Of a stretch of DNA of 64,000 bases, positions 31,922 to 43,932 are shown one piece after another. The stretch spans positions 22,691,657 through 22,755,656 of the forward strand of contig CM033726.1 in the NCBI GenBank assembly GCA_019671005.1, given 5' to 3'. A program made the position numbers and the translations under genes. The first letter of the stretch is position 1. Each line of letters opens with the position of its first letter. Source of the DNA: Hibiscus mutabilis (lineage: Eukaryota; Streptophyta; Magnoliopsida; Malvales; Malvaceae). The notes below the pieces were generated by a model. The model was not told the DNA's origin. It saw nothing but the letters and a program-made list of their open reading frames with translations, and made no database searches.

Positions 31922-32281
31922 TCAAACTCTTAGACTCATCGGAAACTCTGTCTTGCCCCTTGGAACTCTAAAAGGTCTATGGTGTTCCCGCCAAGTCTTT
32001 GAACTTCCTGATGGGTTAGGTTTTTCATACTCTACACCCAACAAATGCGGCAAATCAAACTGAAAACCACTCTTAGTGTGTTTGAGATGTACCTCCCTCG
32101 AAGCACTGTTAGCAACATTCACTCTAAATGGCATCAACCCATCTTTCTCCATAATGTTTGATGCCTCACACATTGGCCCTTCTTCTCTCACGAAGAGAAA
32201 TGCCTCATTCCCCTCACTCAAAGGTGAGTCTCTAATATACTTCATGTCACCAAGTGGCTTGGGCAACTCATGCCCCTCCAA
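31922..32281 (-). CDS. Unrecognised C-terminal ORF of the Gag-protease element
   Basis: 119 codons (MEGHELPKPLGDMKYIRDSP...), hydrophilic, without membrane segments or a polymerase motif. It lies between the protease and the 3' noncoding part and is separated from protease by stops at about 32282-32390. It may be the tail of the polyprotein peculiar to this element type. I cannot assign a function. Confidence 0.4.
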   Translation of the reverse strand: MEGHELPKPLGDMKYIRDSPLSEGNEAFLFVREEGPMCEASNIMEKDGLMPFRVNVANSASREVHLKHTKSGFQFDLPHLLGVEYEKPNPSGSSKTWREHHRPFRVPRGKTEFPMSLRV

Positions 32282-32389
32282 GGTAGTGTCCCTAATAGTA
32301 GCCTCTAAAGTGATGTCTTCTAGGCTTGGATCATCATCGACATGTTGAATGGTAGTCAGTGTCTTGGTTCATTTTTCCCTTATCTCGAC

Positions 32390-32760
32390 ATATGGGCACA
32401 ACACATTATTGTTTGGGATCCAAAATGCAGACAACATCAGCACAAGGAAGGATGAGAGCATCTATACGGTCAAGGAAGCTTAGTCCCAAAACAAAATCAA
32501 AGCCATCTAGTTGAATTACCTTGAAATTTTCATTGCCCTTCCATTCACCAATATGCAACTCAATTTTCTACGCCTCCCCAACAATTAGAACTTTCTCGGT
32601 ATTCACAATCTTGATCTTACCAATTGACCCTTCAACTTTAAGACCAAGTTTCTCAGTAGCCTTCTTGGACATGAATAGATCGGTTACCCCGGTGTCCATA
32701 AAGGCACTCCTCGATCGTCCTGCAATGTTGATGTCGACAAACATCAACCCCTTCTACTTC
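32390..32760 (-). pseudogene. Retropepsin-like protease of the Gag-protease element
   Basis: The minus strand reads RSAFMDTGVTDLFMSKKATE KLGL, where plant Ty3 proteases have (V/L)DTG(A/S)xDxFMS; DTG is kept, with Val instead of the usual Ala/Ser. IQLDGFDFVLGLSFLDRIDA follows as the second protease signature. It follows gag in the same direction and is interrupted by stop codons (for example in GEA-stop-KIEL). No reverse transcriptase follows it. Confidence 0.75.
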
Positions 32761-34130
32761 TGGCCTTTCCTTGCCTTGGCAGAATTCAGCATCATTGAAC
32801 CAAGCCTTGCAGCCTCACTATTCTCGGGCTTGTCCTCCTTCTTGGACGGCTTTACTTGATTCAGCCTTTGTGGCTCCTTGTTCTGGTGGCACTTTACTTG
32901 TGCCTCTTCCACCCTTGGCTTGACTTCCTTAACACTAGCAATCGCACCAAGCCTCAGTGTCTCCTCTTCTGGCTCATCCTCCTCTTGAATGATGGCAGAG
33001 AACATCTCTTTTTGTGGACATTCACTTGCATAATGCCCATGACTATGGCAATTGTAGCACTTGATAGACTGCTTGTCCCTCTTAGCTCCATGCTTCTCAT
33101 TTGATGGCTTATCCGTGCAACTTGAATATTTGCCGGATTTGAATAACTTCTCCCTGTCTTCACCATTACCTCTAAAATTTGGTTTTGGTTTGGACGAGTC
33201 AGGCCTCTTTACCCCAATCTCAATGATTAACTCGATAGCTGTCAAGGTAGTTGGGAGTTCTGTCACACCCCGTCATCTCAGCTCATTCTTTGCCCATGGT
33301 TTCAACCCATCCATGAAGGTAAAGAATCCATCCTCTTCACTCAGATTTGGGACTTGCAAACTCAACTCGACAAACTTTCGGACATGTTTTCTTAATGACA
33401 CTGACCCTTTTTGCTTGAGATGCCTCAACTCTGATCGTGCCTCATTTTCAGCATATTGTGGGTAGAACTACTCCTTGAACTTATCTCGAAACTCTTCCCA
33501 AGTCTCGATGGAAACTTTCCCATGATTCACATCATTGCACCTACGTCGCCCCCACGATCGTGCAATGTCAACTACGTAAGCACTAGCAACGCTTACCTTT
33601 TGCGCATCCTCTTCGATGCCCGTTGCTTTTAAATATTGGTCTATCCCCCCAAGGAAATTCTACATATCCTGGGCAGACCTTATCCCCTTGAACTTTTCTA
33701 GTTTGGGGATATCACCCACGACATGGGGCGCTGCAGTTGCCATGCTATTCCCAAATGCAGCCTTGCACACAGCCAGCTCGGTCTTGAGCAATTCCACTTC
33801 CTTCTTTAGATCAACAATCTTGGACTCAGAACCCTTGTTCATGAGCTCCTCAACCTCTTTCTTTAGAGCTACCATTGCAGCCTCTAAGGCATCGCCTCGT
33901 TCAGCTATCTTCATATCCATCTCATTAAGAGCCTCTTAAACCTCCTCCTGGACACCCTCAAAGGACTCGAGCTTCTTAAGATCCAAAGTACCCAGCTGCT
34001 CAAGGTCTACCGACTCTAGCTGTTACAATACCGCCTTGGCCTCTGTCATGGAGTCATCAAGTTTGGAAACTTTTCCCTGAATGGATATGATCGCATCCTT
34101 CGACGATCATCTCTTTTCACTCGGTGCCAT
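32754..34130 (-). pseudogene. Gag polyprotein with CCHC zinc knuckle
   Basis: Start codon at 34130. The N-terminal third is a long heptad-rich coiled coil (EAAMVALKKEVEELMNKG, IVDLKKEVELLKTELAVCKA). The retrotransposon-gag domain follows as IPKLEKFKGIRSAQD, SIETWEEFRDKFKE, FYPQYAENEARSELRHLKQK GS and GLKPWAKNELR. The zinc knuckle CYNCHSHGHYASECP (C-x2-C-x4-H-x4-C) is intact at about 33060-33016, followed by an acidic/lysine-rich tail to the protease. In-frame stops occur at about 34110, 33950, 33660, 33470 and 33270, so it is dead, though long pieces remain open. Confidence 0.8.
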
Positions 34131-34160
34131 CTCAATCAGCAAAAATCTCAAACAAAACTC

Positions 34161-34174
34161 GCTCTGATACCACT
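34161..34174 (-). promoter_or_regulatory. Primer-binding site, initiator-Met type
   Basis: Complement of gctctgataccact gives AGTGGTATCAGAGC, adjoining the LTR start at 34175; a standard plant tRNA-iMet primer site. Confidence 0.75.
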
Positions 34175-34672
34175 TGTCACGGGGCTACTGTTGCTAGCAA
34201 GCTCGTACAACCTTAGTCGATTCATAGGTCGAAACTCGGCTAAGTCACCTTGAACTCCCTAATTAAAATTACTTAGAACTATGCAGAAACAAAAGAACAA
34301 CGATGGCAAGCAATTGTAAAGAGGGAAAGAATTAGAGTGAATGCTAACTTGTATTCAATCTGAAGTGAAGTGTGTAAATGAGGTGGGGGTGAGCCTCATT
34401 TTATAGTGAGAGCCCCTACATCCAACGATTTAGATTGCATTACATCAACTGTTAAGATGAGAGCCTCTCTCTTATCTACAACATTTGAATTTCAAATATG
34501 ATATAATGTGTGAATTATCTTTAATTATCTTTAATTAAATAAAAGATAATTTACTATGGTAATTACTATGCCTTATCCAATTCACAATGGTTGACGGGCC
34601 AGCTTTCTTGGGTCATCTGGTAAGCCCAAAATGTGGCAAAGATAGCCTCGGGCTACCATGATTGCACTTGTC
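34175..34672 (-). repeat. 5' LTR (right) of the Gag-protease element, end clipped
   Basis: Collinear with 31114-31635 up to ATTGCACTTGTC, then replaced by chromovirus LTR sequence from about 34680. Confidence 0.8.
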
Positions 34673-34679
34673 CAATTAA

Positions 34680-36375
34680 CATTGAACCCCTCTACCATTA
34701 GGGTACTTGGATGGAGTATTCGGTACATATAAACCCCCTCAACATCCAAGGTGACTTTTTATAGTGCACTATCAATCCTATGGTTGGCCAACTATATCCG
34801 ATAACATTTACAAACCTTTTTGTTCCATCACTTGCAAATATAACTCATTTAACTAAAAACAACTCACAGTTTTCATACGCATGATCAAAATCATTAATCA
34901 ATGCAACAAACCTTGCATTAACCAATGTTCATAAACATTAACAAAACATGCATTACTTTCAAATGTATCAACATCATTATGTAGTCAATTTCCAGCATAA
35001 AACCATGCTCAGAACATGCATATACAGTGAGTAATCAAACCATTTAAAACAAGTGCATAAAACCAATTGCCAAACAGATTTCGAGAGAGAATTCATCCTT
35101 TACTTACTTTCGAGCTTAGACCAACGTTTCAAGTTTGATCTAAAATCCCAAACACAACTTTCAAACCTTTGCAAAGCTGTAAAACATGCTCTCACTAATC
35201 GACACGCAAAGCCTTGCTTGCCAATACGGTAATCTCGCCTCCAAAGTTTTCGAAACCAAAGCTCAAGCTTGAGGACCAACTTCCCCTGGTTTATCCACAC
35301 AAAACAGAGGGTACATTGCATCAAAATGCAATCAACAACACAACAACACAAATTCTCAACATCATTTATCAAATTCTACTCCACAACAACCGAAATTAGC
35401 ATCAAACATCTTCCAAACTTTACCCATCCATAACCTAACATCTTAACCCATCAATTAACATCAAAAAACACATCTCTAACATCCTTTTACCTCCAATATT
35501 CATAAAACCTCCACAACTCCTCAAAAACACATAACTAACAACCTATAAAGTTAGGAATTCAATTAGTTTCGGGATTCCTATGATTAAACCATCATATTAA
35601 CATCATTCAAAATCAAAATCATGAGAAAACAGAACCATTACGGGATTAAATCAATTACACCAATTAAACCTTGATTTAACCATTTTTCTTTAATTAAATT
35701 ATTAAAACAAGTTAGAAATCAAAAGTAAAGGATCAAGAATTTGGAATTTTAATAAAGAACCTTGTATTAGAGGAAAAGAACGAATCTCACCTTTAATGGC
35801 TGCTTTTCCCCTTAATAAGATGAATTTCCATAGCAAAACAATGAGAAACCAAATTAATTTTGTTAGGAAATCATTATAATCTCAATTTTGAAGAGAAAAA
35901 AAACTGTTTGGCTAGAGAGAATTGTAGAGAAAATTCTTTTGTGAAAAGTTACGTCAATTTTGTTTTAAAGCTTTTTAATTAACCAATTAATTATCCAACC
36001 TTTTATATTATTTTAAAATCATTAAAAATAGCTAATTAAGGGAAAAAGTCTGATATTAGACTTTAGGGTAAATAGCTCCTTAAAGATTCAAAGTTTTGAC
36101 CCTTTTACAAAACAGTCACCAAAAATAGTTTTGAAACTTTACATTTTGGTCACTAACCAAAATGTCCAATCTTGAGACCCCTTTTTGTAAAATTGACTCA
36201 GCCAAAATCATTCTCATATTAAAATAATAATTTTAGATCATTTTCCAAATTTTTATCTCACTCGAAAATATTTGTTTCGAATTAAATCCCGAAATTGACT
36301 CGAATCCTCTAATCCAATCTAACTGACCGTCTAAACCACCTAGAAAACTCCTAGGCCCAAAAATGAGGCGTTACA
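34680..36375 (-). repeat. Truncated 3' LTR of the second chromovirus
   Basis: Matches the last about 1.77 kb of the right LTR, beginning at ttgaacccctctacc; it lacks an insertion of about 45 bases found in the right copy near 40930-40975. Confidence 0.85.
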
Positions 36376-37896
36376 ATTCTCCCCCTTAAGAAATTTCATC
36401 CTCAAAATTTACCTAATTGAAACAGATGCGGAAACTGATAAACCATGTCCGACTTACTCTCCCACGTGGCCTCCTCAACACCGTGATGCCGCCACAACAC
36501 CTTAATCAGCTCAATCATCTTGACATGAAGAACTTTACTACTGAAGCAAGGATCTCCATTGGTTCCTCATTATAAGACAAATCTGGTCGCAACTCAACAT
36601 CCTCAACTGGCATTACATGTGACGGATCCGAACGGTACCTCTGCAACATGGACACATGAAACACATCATGAATTTTCTCCAACTCAGGAGGTAACCTCAG
36701 CCGATAAGCTACAGGACCAATGCGTTCCAGCACCTCATACGGTCCTACAAACCTCAGACTCAACTTCCCTTTACGTCCAAAGCGCATCACCTTCTTCCAA
36801 GGTGAGACTTTCAGAAACACCTTCTCACCAACTGCGTACTCAACCTCTCTACATTTCAAATCCACGTAGGATTTCTACATATCTGAGGAATCTTTCAAAC
36901 GATCACAAAAAGCTTTACTTTTTCATTTGTGCCTTTCAACACATCAAGCATAGAAACTTTTTTCTCCAGCCTCAGCCCAACACAAAGGTGTACGGCACTT
37001 TCTACCATATAGGGCTTCATACGATGCAATCTTTATACTAGATTGATAGCATTACTGTATGCAAACTCATCCAATGGCAACTGCCTTTCCTAGGTTCCTT
37101 GGAACTCAATGATGCAACATCTCAACATATCCTCCAAAATCTGAATCACGCGTTTAGACTGGCTATTTGTCTGAGGATGATACGATGTACTGAAATTCAG
37201 CGACTACCCAAAGCTCGATGCAAACATTTCCAAAACCTTGCTATAAACTGCAGATCCTTATCCGAAACAATCGACTTAGGTACCCCGTGCAACCTTACAA
37301 TTTCAGCAACTTACAAATCCGCCAACCTATCCAAGGTATATGTCGTTTGCACGGGAAGAAAATGTGCATACTTCGTAAACCGATCAACGGTAGCCCCGAC
37401 ACAAAATCCATAGTGATCCTCTACCATTTCCACTCTGGAATTTTCAACGGCTGCAACAATGCGGAAGGAAACTGGTGTTCAGCTTTCACACGCTAACATA
37501 CCATACACCTAGCAATGAAATCAGCCACGTCCTTTTTCAAACCCGCCCAATAGTACTCTTTCTTCAAATCTCAATACATTTTAGTACTACCGACAACAAC
37601 ATTTCTGCTAGATCAAAATTCTCTCCTCGATAGAATCGTATAAAAACGTATCTAAGGCATGATAATTTCACCAAAACAAAAGCAATCATGCCAGCTTCAA
37701 GCAAGGATCCAAGACTTCTATTTCAAATCAAAATCATTTCATAACTGTAGTAATAAGGCAATGTGTCCCCCAAAATACCCCAACATGGCATATTTCAAAC
37801 ATCGTACACATAACAATCACCATGCATAACAATCAATATTAAACAAACATCGATAACATCCTAATTTTTCGTAAACCAATCTATGATACCGCCAAA
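36376..37896 (-). pseudogene. Chromovirus integrase and chromodomain
   Basis: From the N-terminal end on the minus strand: the H2C2-side motif EYYWAGLKKDVADFIARCMV C (about 37560-37500), LKIPEWKW, HFLPVQTTYTLDRLADL, STSYHPQTNSQSKRVIQILE with DMLRCC around the catalytic Glu, LPLDEFAYSNAINLV, then RLKDSSDM, REVEYAVGEKVFLKVSPWKK, GKLSLRFVGPYEVLERIGPV (the GPY/F motif), DVFHVSMLQRYRSDPSHV and, after a frameshift at about 36540, IKVLWRHHGVEEATWES of the chromodomain. The longest intact frame is 36865-36515. Stops and frameshifts occur N-terminal of it. The chromodomain in such elements is thought to direct insertion to chromatin marks. Confidence 0.85.
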
Positions 37897-40800
37897 TGTA
37901 ACCCCCTTAGCCTGGCCTAATCGAAACCGAACTAAAAGGATCGCATTAGGTTTGCTGAAGCAAACCCGAGCTATTAACCTAAACCGGTCCATTTTTTAAC
38001 TTGTCTAGATGCAATTTATTAACATCGTAAGTTTTCATGCTTCTGCAGAAACGCCACACTTAAAACAGATTACGAAACGGAGTCCAATTACACTTTAAAT
38101 CACACTAGGGACTAAAATGTAATTTGTGCAAATTCAAGGGTCTTTATTAAAATTTGTGTTACCAATCCCTGATTAGTCCCATTACATGCTCACAAGTTAA
38201 ATTCTACCTCAAAACAATCATCCACATTCATTCATTTGCATCCATAATCATCAGGGACCAATTTGCAAGTTTACCAAACTTAAACAAACAAGATTACACA
38301 AAAGCAGCATAGTGTACCGATAGAGGCAAGCCAGTACCAATACGGGGTAACGAACATAACGACTTCACATACTGATACACTAGTGTGTGTACCGATACGG
38401 TGTGTTGACAAACCTGTACTGATACAACTTTGACCCTTACCGATCCCCCTTATGATTTCTCAAAACTCAGGATTCCAGAGAACACAATGCACACTGATAC
38501 GGTAACCCGCGTACCGATACAATGTGTTAAAATTGAAGAGATCGTATCGGTACTCAAACCTGTGTACCGGCACCAGCACAAGTTTTCCTCAAGGCGTACC
38601 GGTACGGTGGCTAAGCGTACCGGTACCCGTAGCTTTAAATTAATGTTTTGAGCCTTAAAAGGATCTCGCGTACCGATCCTGAGGTACCCGTACCGGTACA
38701 CAGAGGCCTGTAATGACCTCTAGGTCCAACATATGACACTTTGGCTCACTCCAATCAACCTTAACACATATCTAAACATCATATAACATCATCAACGTAC
38801 TTAATCATCAACATACCATCATTTTAAACAAACCTAGCAAATCTAGCACAATCAACCACAAAGACTATAGGCATGCTTCCTAGTCAACATCCAAAACACA
38901 AAACCATCCATAACTCAACCACTTTAAACTTCTTACAAAACCAAATCAATGATCAAAACTTTTACAAACAGGGAGTTCACCAAAAACCCTCCCAAATCAT
39001 TATTTGACACATTGCCCTTATTAATACATAAAATATTTCAAACCATACTTTGAAAACAAGTCTTTGGAATTCCTTTCATTGCTTCCTCGCTGTCACAATC
39101 TTTAATTCTCTGCATTGATAGAAAAAAGAGCGTCAGCACACGAGGCTTAGTGAGGAATGCTCAAAAACCAACAACCATCAATGCATTTTAAATCATTTAA
39201 CAATACTTTTGTAACCACTTTCAAAACACTTTTAAATCATCATTTCGACATCATGCCTTATCAAAACCATGCACTTAACATTTCCTAAACAACATATTAA
39301 ACCATATGCAACATGTATCATGGATTCAACAGGAAAATCCCATTTACTACCCTCAATTTAAGCTTTCCCATGCATACTACCAATGCAAGCCTTAAAGAGT
39401 AAACATGTTTAAACCACATTAAACAACACAATCCATCTCATGAGATATCATCAATTATAATGGCTTGCAAGTGATCATTAACCAAGTTCCACTTTACAAA
39501 ACATAACATCGGATACACGGATTCAAGAAGTGTTCCCCCAACACTTAACATACAATCTATCGGCATCTCAAGGTTCACACACGATAGTTTTTGGTACTCG
39601 TAAACCCTTCCACCGTTGTGACACCCTTCTTCAGAACACATTAACCCCTCGACACCACTCATTGGCTAGATGTATAACCCACTAACGGGAGTCTTTGGTA
39701 TGTTTGAACCCCTCTACCGTTAGGGTACTTGGATGGAGTATTCGGTACACTTAAACCCCCTCAACATCCAATGCGACTTTTTATAGTGCATTAATAATCC
39801 TATGGCTAGCCAACTATATCCGATAACATTTACAAACCTTTTTGTTCAATCGCTTGCCAATATAATTCATTTAACTAACAACAACTCATTGTTTTCATAT
39901 GCATCATCAAAATCATTAACCAATGCAACAAACCTTGCATTAACCAATGTTCATAAACATTAACAAAACATGAATTACTTCCAAATGCATCAACATCATT
40001 ATGTAGTCAATTTCCAACATTAAACCATGCTCAAAACATGCATATACAGTGAGTAATCAAACCATTTAAAACAAGTGTAAAAATCAATTGCCAAACTGAG
40101 TTTGAGAGAGAATTTATCCATTACTTACTTCTTAGCTTAGACCAACATTTCAAGCTTGATCTAAACTCCTAAACACAACTTTCAAACGTTTGCAAAGTTG
40201 TAAAACATGCTCTTACTCACCGACACGCAGAGCCTTACTTGCCGATACAATAATCTTGCCTCCAAAGCTTTTAAAACCAATTCTCAAGCTTGAGGACCAA
40301 CTTCCCCAGGTTTATCCACACAAAACAGAGTGTATATTGCATCAAAATGCAATCAACAACACAGCAACACAAATCCTCAACGTCCTTTATCAAAATCTAC
40401 TCCACAAAAACTAAATTTAGCATCAAACATATTCCAAACTTTACCCAGCCATAACCTAACATCTTAACCCATCAATTAACATCTAAAAAACGTCTCTAAC
40501 ATCCTTATACCTCCAGCATTCATAAAACCTGCACAACTCCTCAAAAACACATAACTAACAACCTAGAAAATTAGGAATTCATTTAGTTTTGGGATTCCTA
40601 TAATTAAACATCTTATTAACATCATTAAACACCAAAATCATGATCTATATCAATCCAAATCATGAGAAAACATAACTATTAGGGGAATAAATCAATTACG
40701 CCAATTAAACCTTGATTTAACCATTTTTCTTTAATTAAATCATCAAAACAAGTTAGAAATCATAAGTAAATGATCAAGAACTTGGGAATTTCAATAAAGA

Positions 40801-41458
40801 ACCTTGTTTTAGAGAAGAATAACAAACCTCACCTCTAATGGCTGCTTTTCCCCTTAATTAGGTGAATTTCCATAGCAAAACAATGATAAGCCAAATTGAT
40901 TTTGTTAGGAAATCATTATAATCTCAATCTAAAGCAAAAGATTAATTAAAAGAAGATTTTACCTGAAAATTTTTAAGAGAAAAGAAGTGTTTGGCTGGAG
41001 AGAATTGGAGAGAAAATTCTTTTGTGAAAAGTTAGTTACGTGAATTTTGTTTTAAAGCTTTTTAATTAACCAATTAATTCTCCAAACTTTTATATTATTT
41101 TAAAATCATTAAACATAGCTAATTAAGGGGAAAGTCTGATATTAGACTTTATGGTAAATAGCTCCTTAAAGATTTAAAGCTTTGACCCTTTTACAGAACA
41201 GTCACCAAAATTGTTTTAAAACTTTACATTTTGGTCACTAACCAAAATCTCCAATCCCGAGACCCCTTTTTGTAAAATTGACTTACCAAAATCATTCCCA
41301 TATTAGATAATGATTTCAGATCCTTTTCCAAATTTTTATCTCACTTGAAAATATTTGTTTCGAAATAAATCCCAAAACTGACTCGAATCCTCTAATCTGA
41401 TCCAACGGATTGTCTAAACCACCTAGAAAACTCCTAGGCCCAAAACCGGGGCATTACA
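37897..41458 (-). repeat. 5' LTR of the second chromovirus
   Basis: 3562 bases. Contains a cluster of GTACCGATAC-like palindromes (38313-38702), blocks such as CACGAGGCTTAGTGAGGAAT and the closing ACATTTTGGTCACTAACCAA segment shared with the other giant LTR families here. Confidence 0.85.
38313..38702. repeat. Cluster of GTACCGATAC/GTACCGGTAC palindromic motifs
   Basis: About fourteen variants in 390 bases, among them gtaccgatag, gtaccgatacgg, gtaccgatacaa, gtatcggtact, gtaccggtacgg, gtaccggtaccc and gtacccgtaccggtacac. Spacing is irregular. It lies well inside the LTR. A second, looser cluster is in the LTR at 62869-63022. Confidence 0.8.
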
Positions 41459-42590
41459 AAGGCACAAATAAGTAGTTGTAAATATGACTTGAATTATGAA
41501 GAATTTTAATTACTTCATGGTGGATGCAATTAGTTTGGCAGTTATAAAACATTTTATATGCTTCTATTTATTTTGTGGATCCATATAAAAGGAAAGTTAT
41601 CCTTGAAGGATGTAAAATGCCAGAAGCATTTGAAAATTTTTGAGGAAATTTATTCAGGTATATCCTCTTGAATATTTATATTTTGGCGCATTTGGTATAA
41701 TCGTCTTAGTGAGTACTTATTGAGGAAATACTATAAGAATGATATTATTTCCATGTACATTTTATAATGAAGATTCTATTAAGATTTGTTATGATATATA
41801 TCAATAATTTAAATTCCTAAAGAGCTTTGAATTGGAAACTCCTGAAGATTAGCATGTAAATATGAATTTTTATCCAGATCGAGCACGTAAATATGAATTT
41901 TTATCCATGAATGCACACATGCTGAAAGAATCTCAAAAGATTCGATATGGATAAAGTGCATCTATTAAGTACCCCCAATAATTCTAAGATTGTTGAATGA
42001 GAATAAATATGATCTTATATTTTCTTGGTCCAGAAGAATCATATCTTAGTTGGTCCAGAAGTATCATCGAAATGTTACAAAGGTTATTACCTTTAGATCT
42101 TTCAAAACTCGATGCTTCTTCAAATCATGTAGAAATAATTGTTATGCAGAAGGCAAAGCGAAAAATGTGTTTGCCTAAACATATCCAGAAGATATGAGAA
42201 TTGCTTACTAGCTATCTTATGTGGAGATAATGCAAAATTTATATCTCAATCGAAATGTAGATACATCAAAGATGGCAAAATGAAACATATTACTCCAAAT
42301 TTTCATCCCTCGCCATCTTCAGAAAAATAGTATTCAAGATTGAATTATGAAGATTCAAATATCTTATGTGATGTTTTCATGAGGAGGAAGTAAATACACG
42401 TTGCACTCTTTTCTCCTTAACTGAGGTTTTGTCCCAATGAGTTTTTCTAGTAAGTTTTTTTAATGAGGCAACATGTTATACGTATCAAAGATGTGTGTAC
42501 TCTTTTTCCTTCACAAAAGGAATTTTTTCCCACTTGGTTTTTATCTTAGTAAGGTTTTAACGAGGCACATTATCTTCATATACATCCAAG
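41459..42590 (+). pseudogene. Worn Ty1-copia RT/RNase H and 3' end
   Basis: Plus-strand fragments in order: NDIISMYIL-type RT sequence near 41735, FIHECTHAERISKDFDMDKV (about 41895-41955) matching the copia FIHQ.AY...LEKF.MD motif, FLGPEESYLS (about 42020), and KMKHITPNF (42277-42303) matching the RNase H end KHI.PKF. The phrase TTTTCATGAGGAGGAAGTAA (42374-42393) and the following CTCTTTT...TTTTAATGAGGCA words are typical of the polypurine tract and LTR start of one copia group. Everything is broken by stops; no LTR partner is visible. Confidence 0.6.
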
Positions 42591-42701
42591 TGCCTCATTA
42601 AAACCCCCTAATCCTAAATGGGGGAAAAGAGTACAACATGGTAGTGTGAACATAAGAGAACCAAAAAATAGCAGGACCAACCAGAGATAGTCGCAACCAC
42701 G

Positions 42702-43293
42702 TCAAGACAAGACACGCAACCAATCCTCTTGATCCACACACCCCTTAACGAGAGCATCTGCTATGTTGTTCGCCTCCTGAACAACATTAGAAAAGCATAC
42801 ACACGAGAGGTTACGACACGCAGCATCAATCCTATAGAACCAATGTCCCAACCTCCACGGTCGTTTCTCATAATGCAAGGAATCCGTCTCTATAACCACA
42901 AACTCGTCACAACCGCAAAGCGACACACACACCATGTCTAACGCATACTCAATCGCCCGATGTTCCGCTGCATTTGAGTCAGCTACGCCTAAGGGTCCTA
43001 AAAAACTGCCACAATACACCCTCTCGCATCACGCATGACCCCTCCATAACCCCCCGGTCCAGGCTTCCCCTCATTGATCTATCAACATTAAATTCTAAGG
43101 CACCCGGCGGTGGAGGGCACCATACAATTCCGTGTCTCATCAATCTTCCAATCAACAGTCTTGCAATTTGCCATGGACATGTCCACCATTGAGCCTCCTC
43201 ATTACACTCCCCATCGACCCCACTTTCACCTAATAAAACAAAGAGTAGCTGAACAAGAAAACCAACTCCTCCGTCGTCGTCCTCTCTTTGCAA
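42702..43293 (-). pseudogene. LINE RNase H domain
   Basis: WCPPPPGALEFNVDRSMRGS (first catalytic Asp in FNVD) comes before NAAEHRAIEYALDMV (Glu), VVIETDSLH (Asp) and VQEANNIADALVKGCV (final motif), in two frames that switch at about 43000. This is the RNase H that many plant L1 elements carry at the C-terminal end of ORF2. Confidence 0.8.
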
Positions 43294-43932
43294 AATAGAA
43301 CTGCATTACACGCTAACCAAAGTGACCACGAAAAAGTCAAGCACCCAATTAACCACCATTGTTGTATCTCCCCAACAAAGCATCGATAGAAGCCTTGCAT
43401 CAAAAAATCAGCTAAAGTCTTCGTTAGGACAAGATCAAGCTGTCACCACCCAAGAAATCAAACCTATAAACTTCGAGCATGCAGATATTCAAAAAATAAA
43501 TGGTTTGCCTCATCCAAACCAATGCCACACATCCATTAAAGAAGGGAAGTATTGCCTAATGGTATGCCTCGCGCACTAAGCATGCTTAGTGTCGGTAGCT
43601 TATCCAATGTCAATAACCACAAGAAGCATTGTATCTTTGGCGGTACGCCAAGTTTCCATACCCGAAATGCCTCCAAACATCATCTGAAACCCCAAAAGAA
43701 TCCATCAAATTTGATAATTCTTTAACTGAGAAGGCGTCGTGCATGTTCGACTCCTATAGCACTCTGGTCACCCCTAGACCAGGTAGAATTCCCCAAAAAT
43801 AGTTTTCATCTCACACAGTTGTGTTTGTTCCCCCACACGCAGCTCACTGGTAAAAAATAGTCCCCACGAGCCACGGAGGAAAGAACCGTCCATGACGAAT
43901 TCTCTCACCAATGCCATTTTGTCCCTTGCCAC

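Larger units (their letters stand above)
31114..34672 (-). mobile_element. Gag-protease-only LTR element (TR-GAG-like)
   Basis: LTRs 31114-31635 and 34175-34672 both start TGTCAC-GGGCTA and share ATTATCTTTAATTATCTTTA and further blocks. On the minus strand the primer-binding site TGGTATCAGAGC (complement of 34161-34172) sits next to the right LTR and a tract GTGGGGGAGAA (complement of 31636-31646) next to the left. The interior of about 2.5 kb codes for gag and protease only; no reverse transcriptase, RNase H or integrase motif is present. The last about 25 bases of the right LTR are missing. Confidence 0.8.
34680..41458 (-). mobile_element. Second giant-LTR chromovirus, left LTR truncated
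   Basis: The complete right (5') LTR is 37897-41458 (TGTAACCCCC...GGCATTACA, 3562 bases). The left (3') LTR survives only as 34680-36375, collinear with about 39695-41458. The interior (36376-37896) runs, on the minus strand, from the primer-binding site (GGTATCATAG, complement of 37881-37890) to the tract AAGGGGGAGAATTG at 36389-36376, with integrase and chromodomain only. Gag to RNase H is deleted. The right flank is AAGGC; the left flank is lost. Confidence 0.85.

Noticed and set aside
36559..37496. Plus-strand genes of 92-160 codons
   Set aside because: They are antisense to the integrase of a minus-strand chromovirus, which shows clear motifs.
37897..41458. Simple-sequence origin for the GTACCGATAC cluster
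   Set aside because: Units are irregularly spaced and separated by unique sequence, unlike a microsatellite; kept as a motif cluster instead.
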